Shown: positions 51,637 through 61,453, counted from the stretch's first letter. The stretch is DNA of 64,000 bases from Acidobacteriota bacterium (GCA_025352795.1 JANXSF010000136.1:41136-105135), one strand, 5' to 3'. Numbers and translations are program-made. Notes: generated by a model not told the origin, from the letters alone.

Positions 51637-54009
51637 TTGTCCCGCATCTCCGCAACCCAACATAATGAAAAAGCCACTGCTCCCAGTTGGCAGCAGATCT
51701 ACTTAGGCGTGGCTTTCACCACCATGGCCACTCTCTTGTTAGAGCTGGCCATGACACGTATTTTTTCGGTAGTTTTTTACTATCACTTCGCCTTCCTGGC
51801 CATTTCGATTGCGTTATTCGGACTAGGTGCAGGCGGGGTATTTTCGTATGTAGTGGCCGGATGGCGCGGCAACCTATATTCAAAACTAGGGGCTCTTTCA
51901 CTAGCCAATGCCTTGATCCCTTTGTGCTCCCTTTTGTTTGTGCTCACTCGCAGCGGAGAATTCTCCAACTGGACGTTGACGGGAGTTTATTTCTTTAGCG
52001 CCTTACCTTTCTTCGTCGCTGGTGCCATAGTTTCCTTGGTGATTTCTGAAACCATTGAGCGCGTGCAAACGGTTTATTTCTTCGACCTGTTAGGGGCCGC
52101 CTGCGGTTGTTTATTGCTACTTCCATTTCTGACTTTGCTTGGCGGACCCAACACCGTGATCGCCAGTGGCGTGCTGTTCGCCGTAGCCGCATCGTTCTGG
52201 TACAACCTATCCCGTTGGCGAGTGATGCGCGCTGGTGCGGTGCTGATTGCCCTGTGGCTGACAGCGCTCATCGTCTACAACATGAAGCGTCCGGTGATTG
52301 ACGTGAAGTTTGCCAAGGGTCAGGAATTGAAGGGCGAAGAATACATTAAGTGGAACGGTATTTCCCGCATCGCCGTTTCCAAGGATCAGGGCGGAGGTCT
52401 GCAAATCGTCATTGATGCTGACGCTTCCACAGGAATCTTCCAATGGGACTTGGAGCACCTGAACAAGATCCAGCGTAGAGATCTTACTGAGCAAGGTCCA
52501 GGATTCCCCTACGCTGTTCGACCCGGTGCAAAGGCCCTTATCGTTGGTCCCGGCGGTGGTTGGGACATAGCCCGTGCGCTGGCCTACGGCAGTAAAGACA
52601 TCACCGGAGTTGAGATTAATCACATCATTGCCACCGATGTAATGCGCGGCAAGTACGCGTCGTTGAGTCGTAATTTGTATACCCGCCCGGAAGTCCACAT
52701 TCAAGAGGAAGACGGTCGCAGCTTCATTCGGCGCAGTACGGAAAAATATCAGGTGATCCAAGCGACGCTGGTGGACACTTGGGCATCTACCGCCGCTGGT
52801 GCTTTTGCACTTTCAGAAAGCAACCTGTATACCTCTGATGCTTTTTACGATTACCTTTCCCATTTGACGGACGATGGCTTAATGGCCTTCACGCGTTGGG
52901 GTTTTGAACCTCCGCGGGAATCGCTACGCTTGCTGATACTGGCTCGTACGGCCCTCGCCGCTTTGGGAGAGACAGAGTATGCAAAGCATGTGATGGTGGT
53001 GCGTGAAGGGTCACTGAAAGGGTGGGGCTCTCGCGATACAGTGCTGGTGTCTCGCAAACCCTTCACCGATGCGGATGTTCAAAAAGCCCGCACCGATGCA
53101 GCCAAGTTCAATCTGGAAATTGTATATATGCCAGGCGACGGTGGCTCAAAGAATGCGTTCGGTAAAGTATTGGTAGAGCCGAATATTGCACCGTTTTTGG
53201 CTAGTTACCCTTACGATATTTCTTCTGTGGATGACAATCGTCCATTCTTCTTTTACACAGTGCAGCCGCAGGATATTTACAATTTTGCACGCACTGCGGC
53301 CACAGACAATGCCGATTACAAAATCAACCGCGCCGTGCCCATGCTATTTGGAGTAATGGGAATCAGCTTGTTTGCAACCGTGGTAACACTGCTGATGCCG
53401 CCCATGCTGTTAGGCACAAGCCTGCCTCGCGAACGAGGCGTCAAAACCTTTTTATTTTATTTTCTGTGCATCGGTGTGGGCTACATTCTGATTCAGGTTT
53501 CGCTCATCCAAAAATTCGTCTTGTTCCTGGGGCACCCCACGCACGCACTCACCGTAATTATTTTTTCAATGCTTGTGGCCAGCGGATGCGGCAGCTTTTT
53601 TAGCAAGCGAATCATCGGCGAAGACAACAAACGTTGGACCCAGGTGTTGATCGCTGTCGCTATCATAGTGGGCATCCTGGCATTCATATCGGCACCAGTC
53701 ACCAAAGCACTGGTGGGCCTGCCCTTGCCATTGAAGATGCTGATCACCGTATCCATGATTTTCCCGGCAGGTTTTGTGATGGGTATGCCCTTCCCCACCG
53801 GGTTGGGACGCTTGCAGCAGTTCCACAAACCCTCTGTACGATGGGCCTGGTCGCTCAATGCAGCATCCAGCGTTTTAGGATCAGCAGGCTCCATCTTCTG
53901 CGCTATCTATTTAGGATTACGGGAAACCATGCTGTTGGGCTGCCTGCTCTATATCGCGGCAATGGTCATTGTAAAAGTAGCCATGAATAAGCGAACTAGC
54001 GCAGCTTGA
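51637..54009 (+). CDS. Membrane protein with central spermidine-synthase-like domain
   Basis: A 790-residue protein of three parts. About residues 20-225 form six or seven membrane spans; about 235-540 form a polyamine-synthase-like Rossmann domain (KALIVGPGGGWDIARALAYG, VEINHIIATDVMRG, YQVIQATLVDTWASTAAGAF); about 555-785 form another set of spans. The classic aspartate of spermidine synthases after VEI is replaced around N, so aminopropyl transfer is uncertain. Many acidobacteria and planctomycetes have such proteins, function unknown. Start is TTG at 51637 with AGGA eight bases ahead; no ATG fits nearby. Ends 14 bases inside the convergent kinase gene. Confidence 0.8.
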   Translation: MSRISATQHNEKATAPSWQQIYLGVAFTTMATLLLELAMTRIFSVVFYYHFAFLAISIALFGLGAGGVFSYVVAGWRGNLYSKLGALSLANALIPLCSLLFVLTRSGEFSNWTLTGVYFFSALPFFVAGAIVSLVISETIERVQTVYFFDLLGAACGCLLLLPFLTLLGGPNTVIASGVLFAVAASFWYNLSRWRVMRAGAVLIALWLTALIVYNMKRPVIDVKFAKGQELKGEEYIKWNGISRIAVSKDQGGGLQIVIDADASTGIFQWDLEHLNKIQRRDLTEQGPGFPYAVRPGAKALIVGPGGGWDIARALAYGSKDITGVEINHIIATDVMRGKYASLSRNLYTRPEVHIQEEDGRSFIRRSTEKYQVIQATLVDTWASTAAGAFALSESNLYTSDAFYDYLSHLTDDGLMAFTRWGFEPPRESLRLLILARTALAALGETEYAKHVMVVREGSLKGWGSRDTVLVSRKPFTDADVQKARTDAAKFNLEIVYMPGDGGSKNAFGKVLVEPNIAPFLASYPYDISSVDDNRPFFFYTVQPQDIYNFARTAATDNADYKINRAVPMLFGVMGISLFATVVTLLMPPMLLGTSLPRERGVKTFLFYFLCIGVGYILIQVSLIQKFVLFLGHPTHALTVIIFSMLVASGCGSFFSKRIIGEDNKRWTQVLIAVAIIVGILAFISAPVTKALVGLPLPLKMLITVSMIFPAGFVMGMPFPTGLGRLQQFHKPSVRWAWSLNAASSVLGSAGSIFCAIYLGLRETMLLGCLLYIAAMVIVKVAMNKRTSAA

Positions 54010-55768
54010 GGGTCAAGGTCTGAGTACCATCCACATAGCCAATGAACTGGGCACCTTGGGCTGCTGATTTCGCATCCAAGACACGGTAGGAATCGTCGTC
54101 AGCCTTTCTTGCAGGCGTGGCCCGAATTTTCAGCTTGGCACCGTTCACTGCAACCACCGAGGCTAAATGAAAGTTTATTTTAGTTCCACGAACCAGCTTC
54201 TTTTTTTCTCGTGAATAAACTGCGCCATTCGCCGCACTTCCTTTGGCCACCACCACGGTATCGCTGGCCTTCAAATCTGAATCCGTTTTGAAGTGCAAGG
54301 CATACCCTTCTTCCGCATCCATCGAGACATTGTCCATCAGGGACAATGCAATGGGCGTGCCATCATTCACAGTTACCAGCCGCTCTGATTCTTTGGTTGG
54401 AACGCCAGCAATTGGCGCATCCTGCTTGGCTGAACTTTGCCGATCGGTGCCTTTGTCCGTAGAAGGTACTGCGGCAGTGGTCGTCGATGCAATGGAAGCA
54501 GGCGCCTTGGTTGGATTGCGCATTACTTCGATGATCGATTCCGGAACTCCCGACGCCACCAGGCCAATCACACCGTCTGGCGAAAGATCAAACTTGGTTG
54601 CAGACGTTCGAATCTGGCTAAGAATTAAAGTGTTGGGAACTTTAGCTTTCACCATGCCAATCACTGAATCGTTGGTGACCAAATTGTTATCCACTACTTC
54701 TGCCGGAGCTACCGGAGTGGTTGTAATTGGCACAGGGGGTGGGGCATCCACTGCCTTCTGCTGTTTCAAAATCCAGCCAGCACCAGCCACCAGAAAAGTA
54801 ATGCCAGCCGCAATTAGCCATAACTTATTTTTTGAAGATCCCGCAACAGGAGCTTTTGCTGGAACAATCACCGCTGGCGCTGCTGCAGGCGGAATCACAA
54901 CAGAACTCTGTCCCGGTGCTAACGAAAACTGACGAACCATTTCCAGTGTTTGGTACACCTCTTGCATGCTTTGGAAGCGTTCGTCCAAATCTTTGCGCAA
55001 ACAACGGTGAACAACCTGCACCAACTCTGGCGGCGTATTCGGCGTAATTTCGTGAATCATGCGCGGCTCATCGCGCAGTACCGACGTCAGCATGGTGATG
55101 CCGCTATCCCCGGTGAAAGCACGTTGTCCGGTTGCCATTTCGTACAACACTGCGCCAAAGGAAAAGATGTCGGAGCGCGCGTCCACATGTTTGCCCTGCG
55201 CTTGTTCTGGCGACATGTAGCACAAGGTGCCCATAATGGAACCCTGCATCGTCATCGGTTCAATCTGCGTCGCATCAGGGTCGCCACTCAACGGGGGAGC
55301 TTCCAATTTCGCCAAACCAAAATCCAGAATTTTGATGCGATCTTTGTCCGTCACCATAATATTGCCGGGCTTCAAATCGCGATGGATAATGCCGGCAGCA
55401 TGGGCCGCGCACAGAGCGTCGGCAATTTGTAAACCCAGATTCACAACCTGGCTAACGGGCAAACCGCCTTCAGAAATCAGGTTGGATAAAGTCCTGCCGG
55501 GGACGTATTCCATGATCATTACCTCCGAACCTTCTTCGGAAACAATGTCGTGAATCACAATGATATTGGGATGGTTGAGCGCAGAAGCAGCCTGTGCTTC
55601 CTGGATAAAACGGCGCTGTTGTTCGGCATTGACGCGTTGATCAGGCTTTAAAATTTTCACCGCGACAAAGCGATTGAGTTTGGTGTCACGAGCCTGATAA
55701 ACTTCGCCCATGCCACCAACTCCTAATTTTTCAAGGAGTTGATACTGGCCTCGGATAGTGGGGAGCAC
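53996..55768 (-). CDS. Transmembrane Ser/Thr protein kinase
   Basis: A 590-residue kinase. The N-terminal kinase domain (8-275) has LGVGGMGEVYQA, ATP lysine K38, HRDLKPGN (D131), DFG (149-151) and a CYMSPEQA activation-loop end. After a Pro/Ala linker there is one membrane helix at about 315-334. The extracellular part includes a ~50-residue module (DSVIGMVKAKVPNTLILSQI, ... GVPESIIEVM, residues 365-416) like those in the TonB-like protein, and a C-terminal beta-rich domain (VALSLMDNVSMDAEEGYALH region onward). Start is GTG at 55768; promoter analysis puts +1 on this codon. Confidence 0.92.
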   Translation of the reverse strand: MLPTIRGQYQLLEKLGVGGMGEVYQARDTKLNRFVAVKILKPDQRVNAEQQRRFIQEAQAASALNHPNIIVIHDIVSEEGSEVMIMEYVPGRTLSNLISEGGLPVSQVVNLGLQIADALCAAHAAGIIHRDLKPGNIMVTDKDRIKILDFGLAKLEAPPLSGDPDATQIEPMTMQGSIMGTLCYMSPEQAQGKHVDARSDIFSFGAVLYEMATGQRAFTGDSGITMLTSVLRDEPRMIHEITPNTPPELVQVVHRCLRKDLDERFQSMQEVYQTLEMVRQFSLAPGQSSVVIPPAAAPAVIVPAKAPVAGSSKNKLWLIAAGITFLVAGAGWILKQQKAVDAPPPVPITTTPVAPAEVVDNNLVTNDSVIGMVKAKVPNTLILSQIRTSATKFDLSPDGVIGLVASGVPESIIEVMRNPTKAPASIASTTTAAVPSTDKGTDRQSSAKQDAPIAGVPTKESERLVTVNDGTPIALSLMDNVSMDAEEGYALHFKTDSDLKASDTVVVAKGSAANGAVYSREKKKLVRGTKINFHLASVVAVNGAKLKIRATPARKADDDSYRVLDAKSAAQGAQFIGYVDGTQTLTLKLR

Positions 55769-55774
55769 GCGCTG

Positions 55775-55804
55775 ATTATCTCATGCTGTGAGGCAAGCCT
55801 TCAA
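55775..55804 (-). promoter_or_regulatory. Predicted leaderless promoter of kinase gene
   Basis: Minus strand TTGAAG (55804-55799), 18-base spacer, GATAAT (55780-55775), then six bases to GTG at 55768, the predicted +1. Confidence 0.55.
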
Positions 55805-55830
55805 GACTCACACAATTAAGCCGTTTGGTT

Positions 55831-55860
55831 TTATCTGCGCTTATCTGCGTCATCTGCGGA
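55831..55860. repeat. Ten-base tandem repeat with TCTGCG core
   Basis: Three units TTATCTGCGC, TTATCTGCGT and CATCTGCGGA sit back to back in the 101-base gap between the kinase start and the adaptor stop. Similar ATCTGCGT-type strings are, from memory, dispersed intergenic repeats in several bacterial phyla. Confidence 0.7.
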
Positions 55861-55869
55861 TAAATTGCG

Positions 55870-56925
55870 CTACTTCAAAACGCTGCCCACTCTAATTTCG
55901 TCACTAGCACGCTTCACCACCCTATCCCCGGCCTTCAATTCTGCGGAATACACTTCCACTAAATCTCCCGACACAGCACCCTTTGAAACACCTACGTATT
56001 CGGCCTTGCCATCTGCACTGCGGATCACAAAGACCTTCTCCATGGTCGACACAACAGCAGTAGGAGGCACCATCAGGGAAGGTCGAGCCCGGCGCACTGG
56101 CCAAACTGTTTCCGGATACATCCCCGGGGCAAAGTTCCCTGCCCCATTTTCGACATCCAACTCCACCGACATTGTCCGAGTCTTTGGATCCAACACACGT
56201 GGAATTCTGGTGATCACCCCAGTGCCCTGCTGGCCGCCCGGTACTGAAAAGGGCACCCGCGCCCCTCTAACAATTCCACCCACTTCTGATTCAGGCACGG
56301 CTACAATCAAACGCAGACGTCCCACATTTTCCAATCGCAGTAACGGCCCCGTGGCAGGTCCGGCCAGCGCACCTGGATGCGCGTAGCGTTGCGTAATGAC
56401 TCCTCCGAACGGTGCCGTGATTTGCAAAAATTCACTGATCTTCAAAATGGATGCCGATTGCGCCCGCTGCGCTTTAACCGACGCTTCATTTGCACGAATC
56501 ACCGCCTTCGCCGCATCCACTGCCTTTTCCGCTTGCACCAGCTCATTACCAGCAATCACTCCAGGAGTTTTGCTCGCTTCTTTCAATCGACCAAAGGTAG
56601 CTTCTGCCGCCAACATTTTTGCCTCTGCTTCCGCCTTCTGGCTTTCAATGGCCAAGGCCTTGGCTTCAATCTCAAGGAGTTGGGCCTGCAATTCTGGCGC
56701 AGAAAGTTGAACTAGCAGTTGGCCTTTGGCGACCATACTGCCGCGGTCCACATCCACTTTTTCCACAAACCCATTCACACGCGCGTGCAGATCCACAAAT
56801 TCGTAAGGGGCAAGTTCCCCTGGCAATCGCAACTTGCGTTCCACTATTTTAGAGACAACTTCCACCGTCTCCTGGGCGAACATCATACAGGGCAGGAATG
56901 CGAATAACAATTTAGCTGGCTTCAT
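55870..56925 (-). CDS. RND efflux pump periplasmic adaptor
   Basis: About 351 residues from the ATG at 56925; the signal peptide is MKPAKLLFAFLPCMMFAQ. Lipoyl halves VNGFVEKVDVDRGSMVAKGQ and FLQITAPFGGVITQRYAHPG flank a coiled-coil hairpin (about 85-165). The membrane-proximal beta domain includes VPPTAVVSTMEKVFVI. It bridges the RND pump and outer-membrane channel. It overlaps the pump gene end by 14 bases, so adaptor and pump are made together, in the order channel, pump, adaptor. Confidence 0.9.
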   Translation of the reverse strand: MKPAKLLFAFLPCMMFAQETVEVVSKIVERKLRLPGELAPYEFVDLHARVNGFVEKVDVDRGSMVAKGQLLVQLSAPELQAQLLEIEAKALAIESQKAEAEAKMLAAEATFGRLKEASKTPGVIAGNELVQAEKAVDAAKAVIRANEASVKAQRAQSASILKISEFLQITAPFGGVITQRYAHPGALAGPATGPLLRLENVGRLRLIVAVPESEVGGIVRGARVPFSVPGGQQGTGVITRIPRVLDPKTRTMSVELDVENGAGNFAPGMYPETVWPVRRARPSLMVPPTAVVSTMEKVFVIRSADGKAEYVGVSKGAVSGDLVEVYSAELKAGDRVVKRASDEIRVGSVLK

Positions 56926-59900
56926 AAAAACGGCTCGTAGGGTCAGTTGGATCCAGTGAAACAGAGTGAATAGATTCCTTGGCAAGAATCGCATAAAGAG
57001 CGGGCAACACGGTCAAAGTACTCAAAGTGGCAAACACCAATCCACCAATTACTGCGATCCCCAGGGGAGCCGTTTGCTCCGCACCCAGAGCGATGGGAAT
57101 CATCCCCGCCACCATCGCCGTAGCAGTCATTAGGATGGCGCGCAGGCGCCCGGAACTGCCGTGCCTTGCTGCGTCCATTACGTTCGACCCTGCCCGGCGC
57201 TGCGCTTCTGCAAAGGTCACCAGAAGAATGGAATTGGCCACTGCAATGCCGATGGCCATGATCGCACCCATGAACGATTGTATGTTTAGCGTGGTCCCCA
57301 TTAAGCTCAGCGCCACAACTACGCCAGCCAACGTCGCCGGAACTCCCAGTACAATGGCGATGGCCAATCGGAACGATTGAAAGTTAGCGGCCAGTAACAA
57401 GAAGATCGCCGCAGCAGCCAGTATCAGGCCATTTTGTAAGCCGCTCAACGTATTTTCCAGCGGCGGCACTTGTCCACGCACGTTCACCGTCATGCCCTTG
57501 GGCGGTGTTCCAGCCCTGACGATAGCGGCACGAATTTGTTTAGCCGCGTTGCCCAGCGGAATGCCGTGGATGTTGGCCGTTAAGCTCACCACTCTTTGCA
57601 TGTTGTAGCGTTCCACCAACCCTGTTGCTTTCCCCAGTTTGATGTCCGCCACATCACCCAACAACGGTCGTGATTCCCCATTCTGCATCACCGGTAAATT
57701 AGCCACATCGTCCACTGACTGCAGGCGATTTTGGGGGATCTCTACTTGAATTTGAAATGCATTGCCCGATGCCGGATCTCGCCAATAGTTGGGTTCAATA
57801 AATCGGCTGGAAGAAGTGGCCATCACCAATGACCGGGCCACGTTGGACATGGTGAGCCCAAACTGCCCAGCCCGCTCACGGTCAATTTGAACATCGAGAG
57901 TTGGATAGTCAAACGATTGGGCGTATTGCAGATCACGCAACGAAGTTATCTTCTTCAATTCCGTTTCCACCTTGGCTGCAAATTCTCGACTGGCTGGGAG
58001 TGATGGGCCTTGCACCGCCACTTCTACAGGGGTCGGCGAGCCGAATGCCATCACTTCACTTACAATATCGCCCGCTTCAAACGTGAATTTCACGTCAGGC
58101 ATAGTCTTCGATAAAGCATCGCGCAACCGTTCGCGCATCGCCTCACCGCGCAACTTCGCCGATGGCTTCAGCGCCACTTGCATCACCGCTTCATGCGGTC
58201 CACTGGTCCACAGAAAAATCGTATTGATGGGATAGCTGGCGGGCTGCACGCCGATGAAGCTGCTGCTGATTTCAATATTTTCAGCGCCGATTTCCTGCTT
58301 GATCACTTCCAGCGCTTTCAGTTCCAACAGCTCTGTTCGTTCAATTCTGGTACCCGAAGGGGCGCGCAAACGCAGCTTGAACTGCCCTGCATCGACAGTT
58401 GGAAACAGTTCTGTTCCCAGTTGCGGAAGCACCATCCAAATCAACAGGCCGGCACCAACTAAATAGAAGGCAACCACTGGCCAACGCAACTTCAGGATCA
58501 AATCTAAATACGCCGAATAGCCGCGCTGCAAAACCCCTTGTTCATTCACTGCCGTGCCCTTGCGCATCAACCAGGTGGCCAGTACAGGCACCAGCGTGCT
58601 GGAAAGCAAGTAGGAACTGACCATTGCCGCAGCCACCGCCAATGCCAACGGAACAAACAATTGGCGACCCACACCCACCATGAAAAAGCTGGGCAGAAAC
58701 ACAGCCAGGATAGCGAGCATGGCCAGAAATCTGGCAGCGGCTGTCTTGCGGCATGCTTCTAAAACACCGGCGGAACGGCTTGACCCAGCCGCCAAATGCG
58801 CATGAATATTTTCAATTTCCACGGTGGCTTCGTCCACCAGGACACCCACCGCAAGGGCCAGGCCACCCAGCGTCATAATGTTGATGGTCTGTCCAAACAC
58901 CCACAACAAACTCACCGCGGAGAGCAATGAAATGGGTATGGTTAGCACCACAATCAAGGCAGAACGCCAATCACGCAGGAATAGCAGCACCATCAATGCG
59001 GTTAGCAGCGCACCCAGCGCAGCCTCACTGATCAAGCTCTTTAGTGAGTCTGTCACGAAACGCGATTGATCGAACTCCACCCGCACATCGACACCTTCTG
59101 GACACGCCGCTTTCATCGCGGGCAGCGCTTCCCGAACTCGACGAATCACGTCCAATGTAGATGCATCGGAACGCTTGGTGATCTGCATGTACACTGTCCG
59201 CTTCCCATTCACATGAGCATAAGCAGAGGGGATGTCCGTTCCACTTTCCACCGTCGCAATATCGCGCAGGAACACTAGTGGATACTGCCCGGGGCGCACC
59301 GGAGCTTCCAGCAGTTCCGGCAGAATTCCACCCAAAGCTGCATTGGTTGTCGCAAAACGATTCAAATCCCCAATCCGAATATTACCGGCAGGCATCACCG
59401 TGGAAGCCTTGTTCACCGCCGACATTGCCTCCTCCGGTGAAATCCGATAGGACCGAAGTTTATCAGGATTCAACCGCACCACAATGGTTCGTTGATTACC
59501 CCCGAACGGCGGTGGTGCGGATACTCCAGGCAATGTTGCGAACAGGGGTCGAACGCGGTTCAACGCGAAATCCTGCATCTCGCTTGGGCTATGGGTGGCG
59601 CTGGAAAAAATCAGTTGGCCGATGGGGACGCTGCCGCCGTCGAACCGGGTAATGAATGGCCCTACAACTCCGGGAGGCATAAAAGCGCGGGCTCGCGTGA
59701 CGTATCCCACCACCTGCGCCATGGCCTGGTTCATGTCCGTCCCCGGATGAAAGAACAGCTTCATCAACGCCGCACCTTGAATGTTTTTTGACTCCACGTG
59801 CTCAATGCCGCTGATGTAGAGAAAGTGATACTCGTAATAATAGGTCAGGTAACCTTCCATTTGCGAAGGATCCATGCCGCCAAATGGCTGCGCCACGAAG

Positions 59901-60034
59901 ATGGCCGGCTGACCAATTTCCGGAAAAATATCGGCAGGCATCCGCTGGGTGACCAAGTAGGAACCCAACAGAATTGCAACCACCGCCACCAGTATGGTGA
60001 TCGGCCTGCGCATTGCGGTAAGAACAAGCCACAT
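56912..60034 (-). CDS. RND efflux permease (AcrB/CzcA-like)
   Basis: A 1040-residue inner-membrane pump with twelve spans. Start MWLVLTAMRRPITILVAVVA; the porter domain follows, then FLRDWRSALIVVLTIPISLL and LGGLALAVGVLVDEATVEIE (transmembrane 4 with the Asp usually needed for proton relay). The second half has MGAIMAIGIAVANSILLVTF and ALGAEQTAPLGIAVIGGLVF. The single Asp in TM4 (LVDEATVEIEN) instead of the DD pair is more like CzcA/HAE-3 subgroups; drug or metal substrate cannot be told. The tolC-like gene lies 18 bases upstream. Confidence 0.93.
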   Translation of the reverse strand: MWLVLTAMRRPITILVAVVAILLGSYLVTQRMPADIFPEIGQPAIFVAQPFGGMDPSQMEGYLTYYYEYHFLYISGIEHVESKNIQGAALMKLFFHPGTDMNQAMAQVVGYVTRARAFMPPGVVGPFITRFDGGSVPIGQLIFSSATHSPSEMQDFALNRVRPLFATLPGVSAPPPFGGNQRTIVVRLNPDKLRSYRISPEEAMSAVNKASTVMPAGNIRIGDLNRFATTNAALGGILPELLEAPVRPGQYPLVFLRDIATVESGTDIPSAYAHVNGKRTVYMQITKRSDASTLDVIRRVREALPAMKAACPEGVDVRVEFDQSRFVTDSLKSLISEAALGALLTALMVLLFLRDWRSALIVVLTIPISLLSAVSLLWVFGQTINIMTLGGLALAVGVLVDEATVEIENIHAHLAAGSSRSAGVLEACRKTAAARFLAMLAILAVFLPSFFMVGVGRQLFVPLALAVAAAMVSSYLLSSTLVPVLATWLMRKGTAVNEQGVLQRGYSAYLDLILKLRWPVVAFYLVGAGLLIWMVLPQLGTELFPTVDAGQFKLRLRAPSGTRIERTELLELKALEVIKQEIGAENIEISSSFIGVQPASYPINTIFLWTSGPHEAVMQVALKPSAKLRGEAMRERLRDALSKTMPDVKFTFEAGDIVSEVMAFGSPTPVEVAVQGPSLPASREFAAKVETELKKITSLRDLQYAQSFDYPTLDVQIDRERAGQFGLTMSNVARSLVMATSSSRFIEPNYWRDPASGNAFQIQVEIPQNRLQSVDDVANLPVMQNGESRPLLGDVADIKLGKATGLVERYNMQRVVSLTANIHGIPLGNAAKQIRAAIVRAGTPPKGMTVNVRGQVPPLENTLSGLQNGLILAAAAIFLLLAANFQSFRLAIAIVLGVPATLAGVVVALSLMGTTLNIQSFMGAIMAIGIAVANSILLVTFAEAQRRAGSNVMDAARHGSSGRLRAILMTATAMVAGMIPIALGAEQTAPLGIAVIGGLVFATLSTLTVLPALYAILAKESIHSVSLDPTDPTSRFYEAS

Positions 60035-60052
60035 GAACTTTTGAGTATCCCT

Positions 60053-61429
60053 TTACTTCGCCAAATCCAGAAATGGTTGTAAGTCGCCCGCTGCAATTGT
60101 CAGCGCAAGTTCTGCTCGCCAAACATTCAATCGAGCCATGGAATTATCCACTTCAGCCTGTGCCAGCATCCGTTGCGCATCGGCGACTTCCAGCAAAGTG
60201 CCCAGGCCGGCCCGATAGCGTGCAGTGGCTTGTTCCAAAGTAATTTTCACGGCGGATACCTGCTGCGGCGTGACCCCAGCAATCTTTCGTGCACCATCTA
60301 TCATTGCCTGCGCACGCTCCATTGCTCCATGAACTTCCGCTCCTATCAAAATTTTGCGAGCACTCTCTTTACGATGATTCGCAGCTTCAATTTCTTTCTT
60401 GATCCGTTGCGTCTTAACTTCCAGCGCGGCCCATGTCATGGAAAATCCCATGGCCCAGTTGCCAGTGTTCGGACCCAATCCATTGGCCCAACTCTGATCT
60501 GGACCCACCACACTTGCCCCCGTGCCACGTCCGAACAGCGCGGCTTGGGCATTGAAGCGGGGATACAAAGACCGATCCAACATCGCCTCCCGTGCCTGCA
60601 CTTCTTCAATGGCAGCGGCCTGTTCCAGCAACGCCGGATGAAACGCTCCAAATGACGCATAGAGGTGGTTGGGCGGAAGTTGATCAAACTTACCTGGGTC
60701 AATCTCCACCCCTGCTGCATTCAAGCCAATCATTTGTCCCAGTGCCGCCCTGGCAACATGTTCCGATTGCTGCGCTTGAAATAGGAACACTTGGGCCACC
60801 GCTTGTTCCGCTTTCACTCGAGATAAATCGGCACCTGGACGAAGTTCCGCTCGCGTTAAAGCTCCGACAATCGTTTCTAACTGTTGAGTGCGTTCAATGG
60901 CAGCCTGTGCCGATTCAATATTCTTGCGGGCAGCCAAGATAGTTAAATAAGCATCAGCCGTTGCCGCAGCGGCTTCCAATTTGGTCCGCACCACCCCCAA
61001 CTCAGCACGACGACGCGACGCACTGGCGGCGTCCACCCCTGCTTGTCGCAAACCGAAATCATAGGGCTCCCAGGAAACCAATACGCCAGCGGCCGTGCCA
61101 AACACATTGCGAAACTTGGAAGCGTCCAGCACTGGCCCGGAAATGGATGGGATCACCGCGTTGGGCAGCAACATGCCATAAACATTGTTATGCGTGGCAC
61201 GGTTAGCTTGCAGAATGAAATCGGCACGCGGCAGATAAGCAGTTCGAGCCAAAGCAACCGATGCAGATGCAGCGGACACCTGTTCCAATGAGACTTGAAC
61301 GGATGGGTAAAACTTAGTCGCCCGGGCAACAGCCGCATCCAGCGTGATGACTTCTTGCGCCAGCATCAAGCCCACAGTAAAAAATAACAGGATTAAATTT
61401 CGCACAGGAAGCAAATTGCACTTTACCAC
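60053..61429 (-). CDS. TolC-family outer-membrane channel
   Basis: A 458-residue TolC-like protein. Signal segment VRNLILLFFTVGLMLAQ, then two outer-membrane efflux repeats with long helices (ITLDAAVARATKFYPSVQVS, ADAYLTILAARKNIESAQAA, LEQATARYRAGLGTLLEVAD), each with a short barrel strand. It makes the exit duct for the RND pump. The start is GTG at 61429 or GTG at 61405; no ribosome site decides. hemB ends 24 bases upstream on the same strand, so hemB, channel, pump and adaptor may be one transcript. Confidence 0.88.
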   Translation of the reverse strand: MVKCNLLPVRNLILLFFTVGLMLAQEVITLDAAVARATKFYPSVQVSLEQVSAASASVALARTAYLPRADFILQANRATHNNVYGMLLPNAVIPSISGPVLDASKFRNVFGTAAGVLVSWEPYDFGLRQAGVDAASASRRRAELGVVRTKLEAAAATADAYLTILAARKNIESAQAAIERTQQLETIVGALTRAELRPGADLSRVKAEQAVAQVFLFQAQQSEHVARAALGQMIGLNAAGVEIDPGKFDQLPPNHLYASFGAFHPALLEQAAAIEEVQAREAMLDRSLYPRFNAQAALFGRGTGASVVGPDQSWANGLGPNTGNWAMGFSMTWAALEVKTQRIKKEIEAANHRKESARKILIGAEVHGAMERAQAMIDGARKIAGVTPQQVSAVKITLEQATARYRAGLGTLLEVADAQRMLAQAEVDNSMARLNVWRAELALTIAAGDLQPFLDLAK

Positions 61430-61453
61430 ATCAATGTTTTTTGAAGATGTCTA

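Noticed and set aside
54243..54932. Plus-strand open frame of 229 codons inside the kinase gene
   Set aside because: Antisense to the extracellular part of a confident kinase; product is low-complexity Ser/Thr/Ala sequence.
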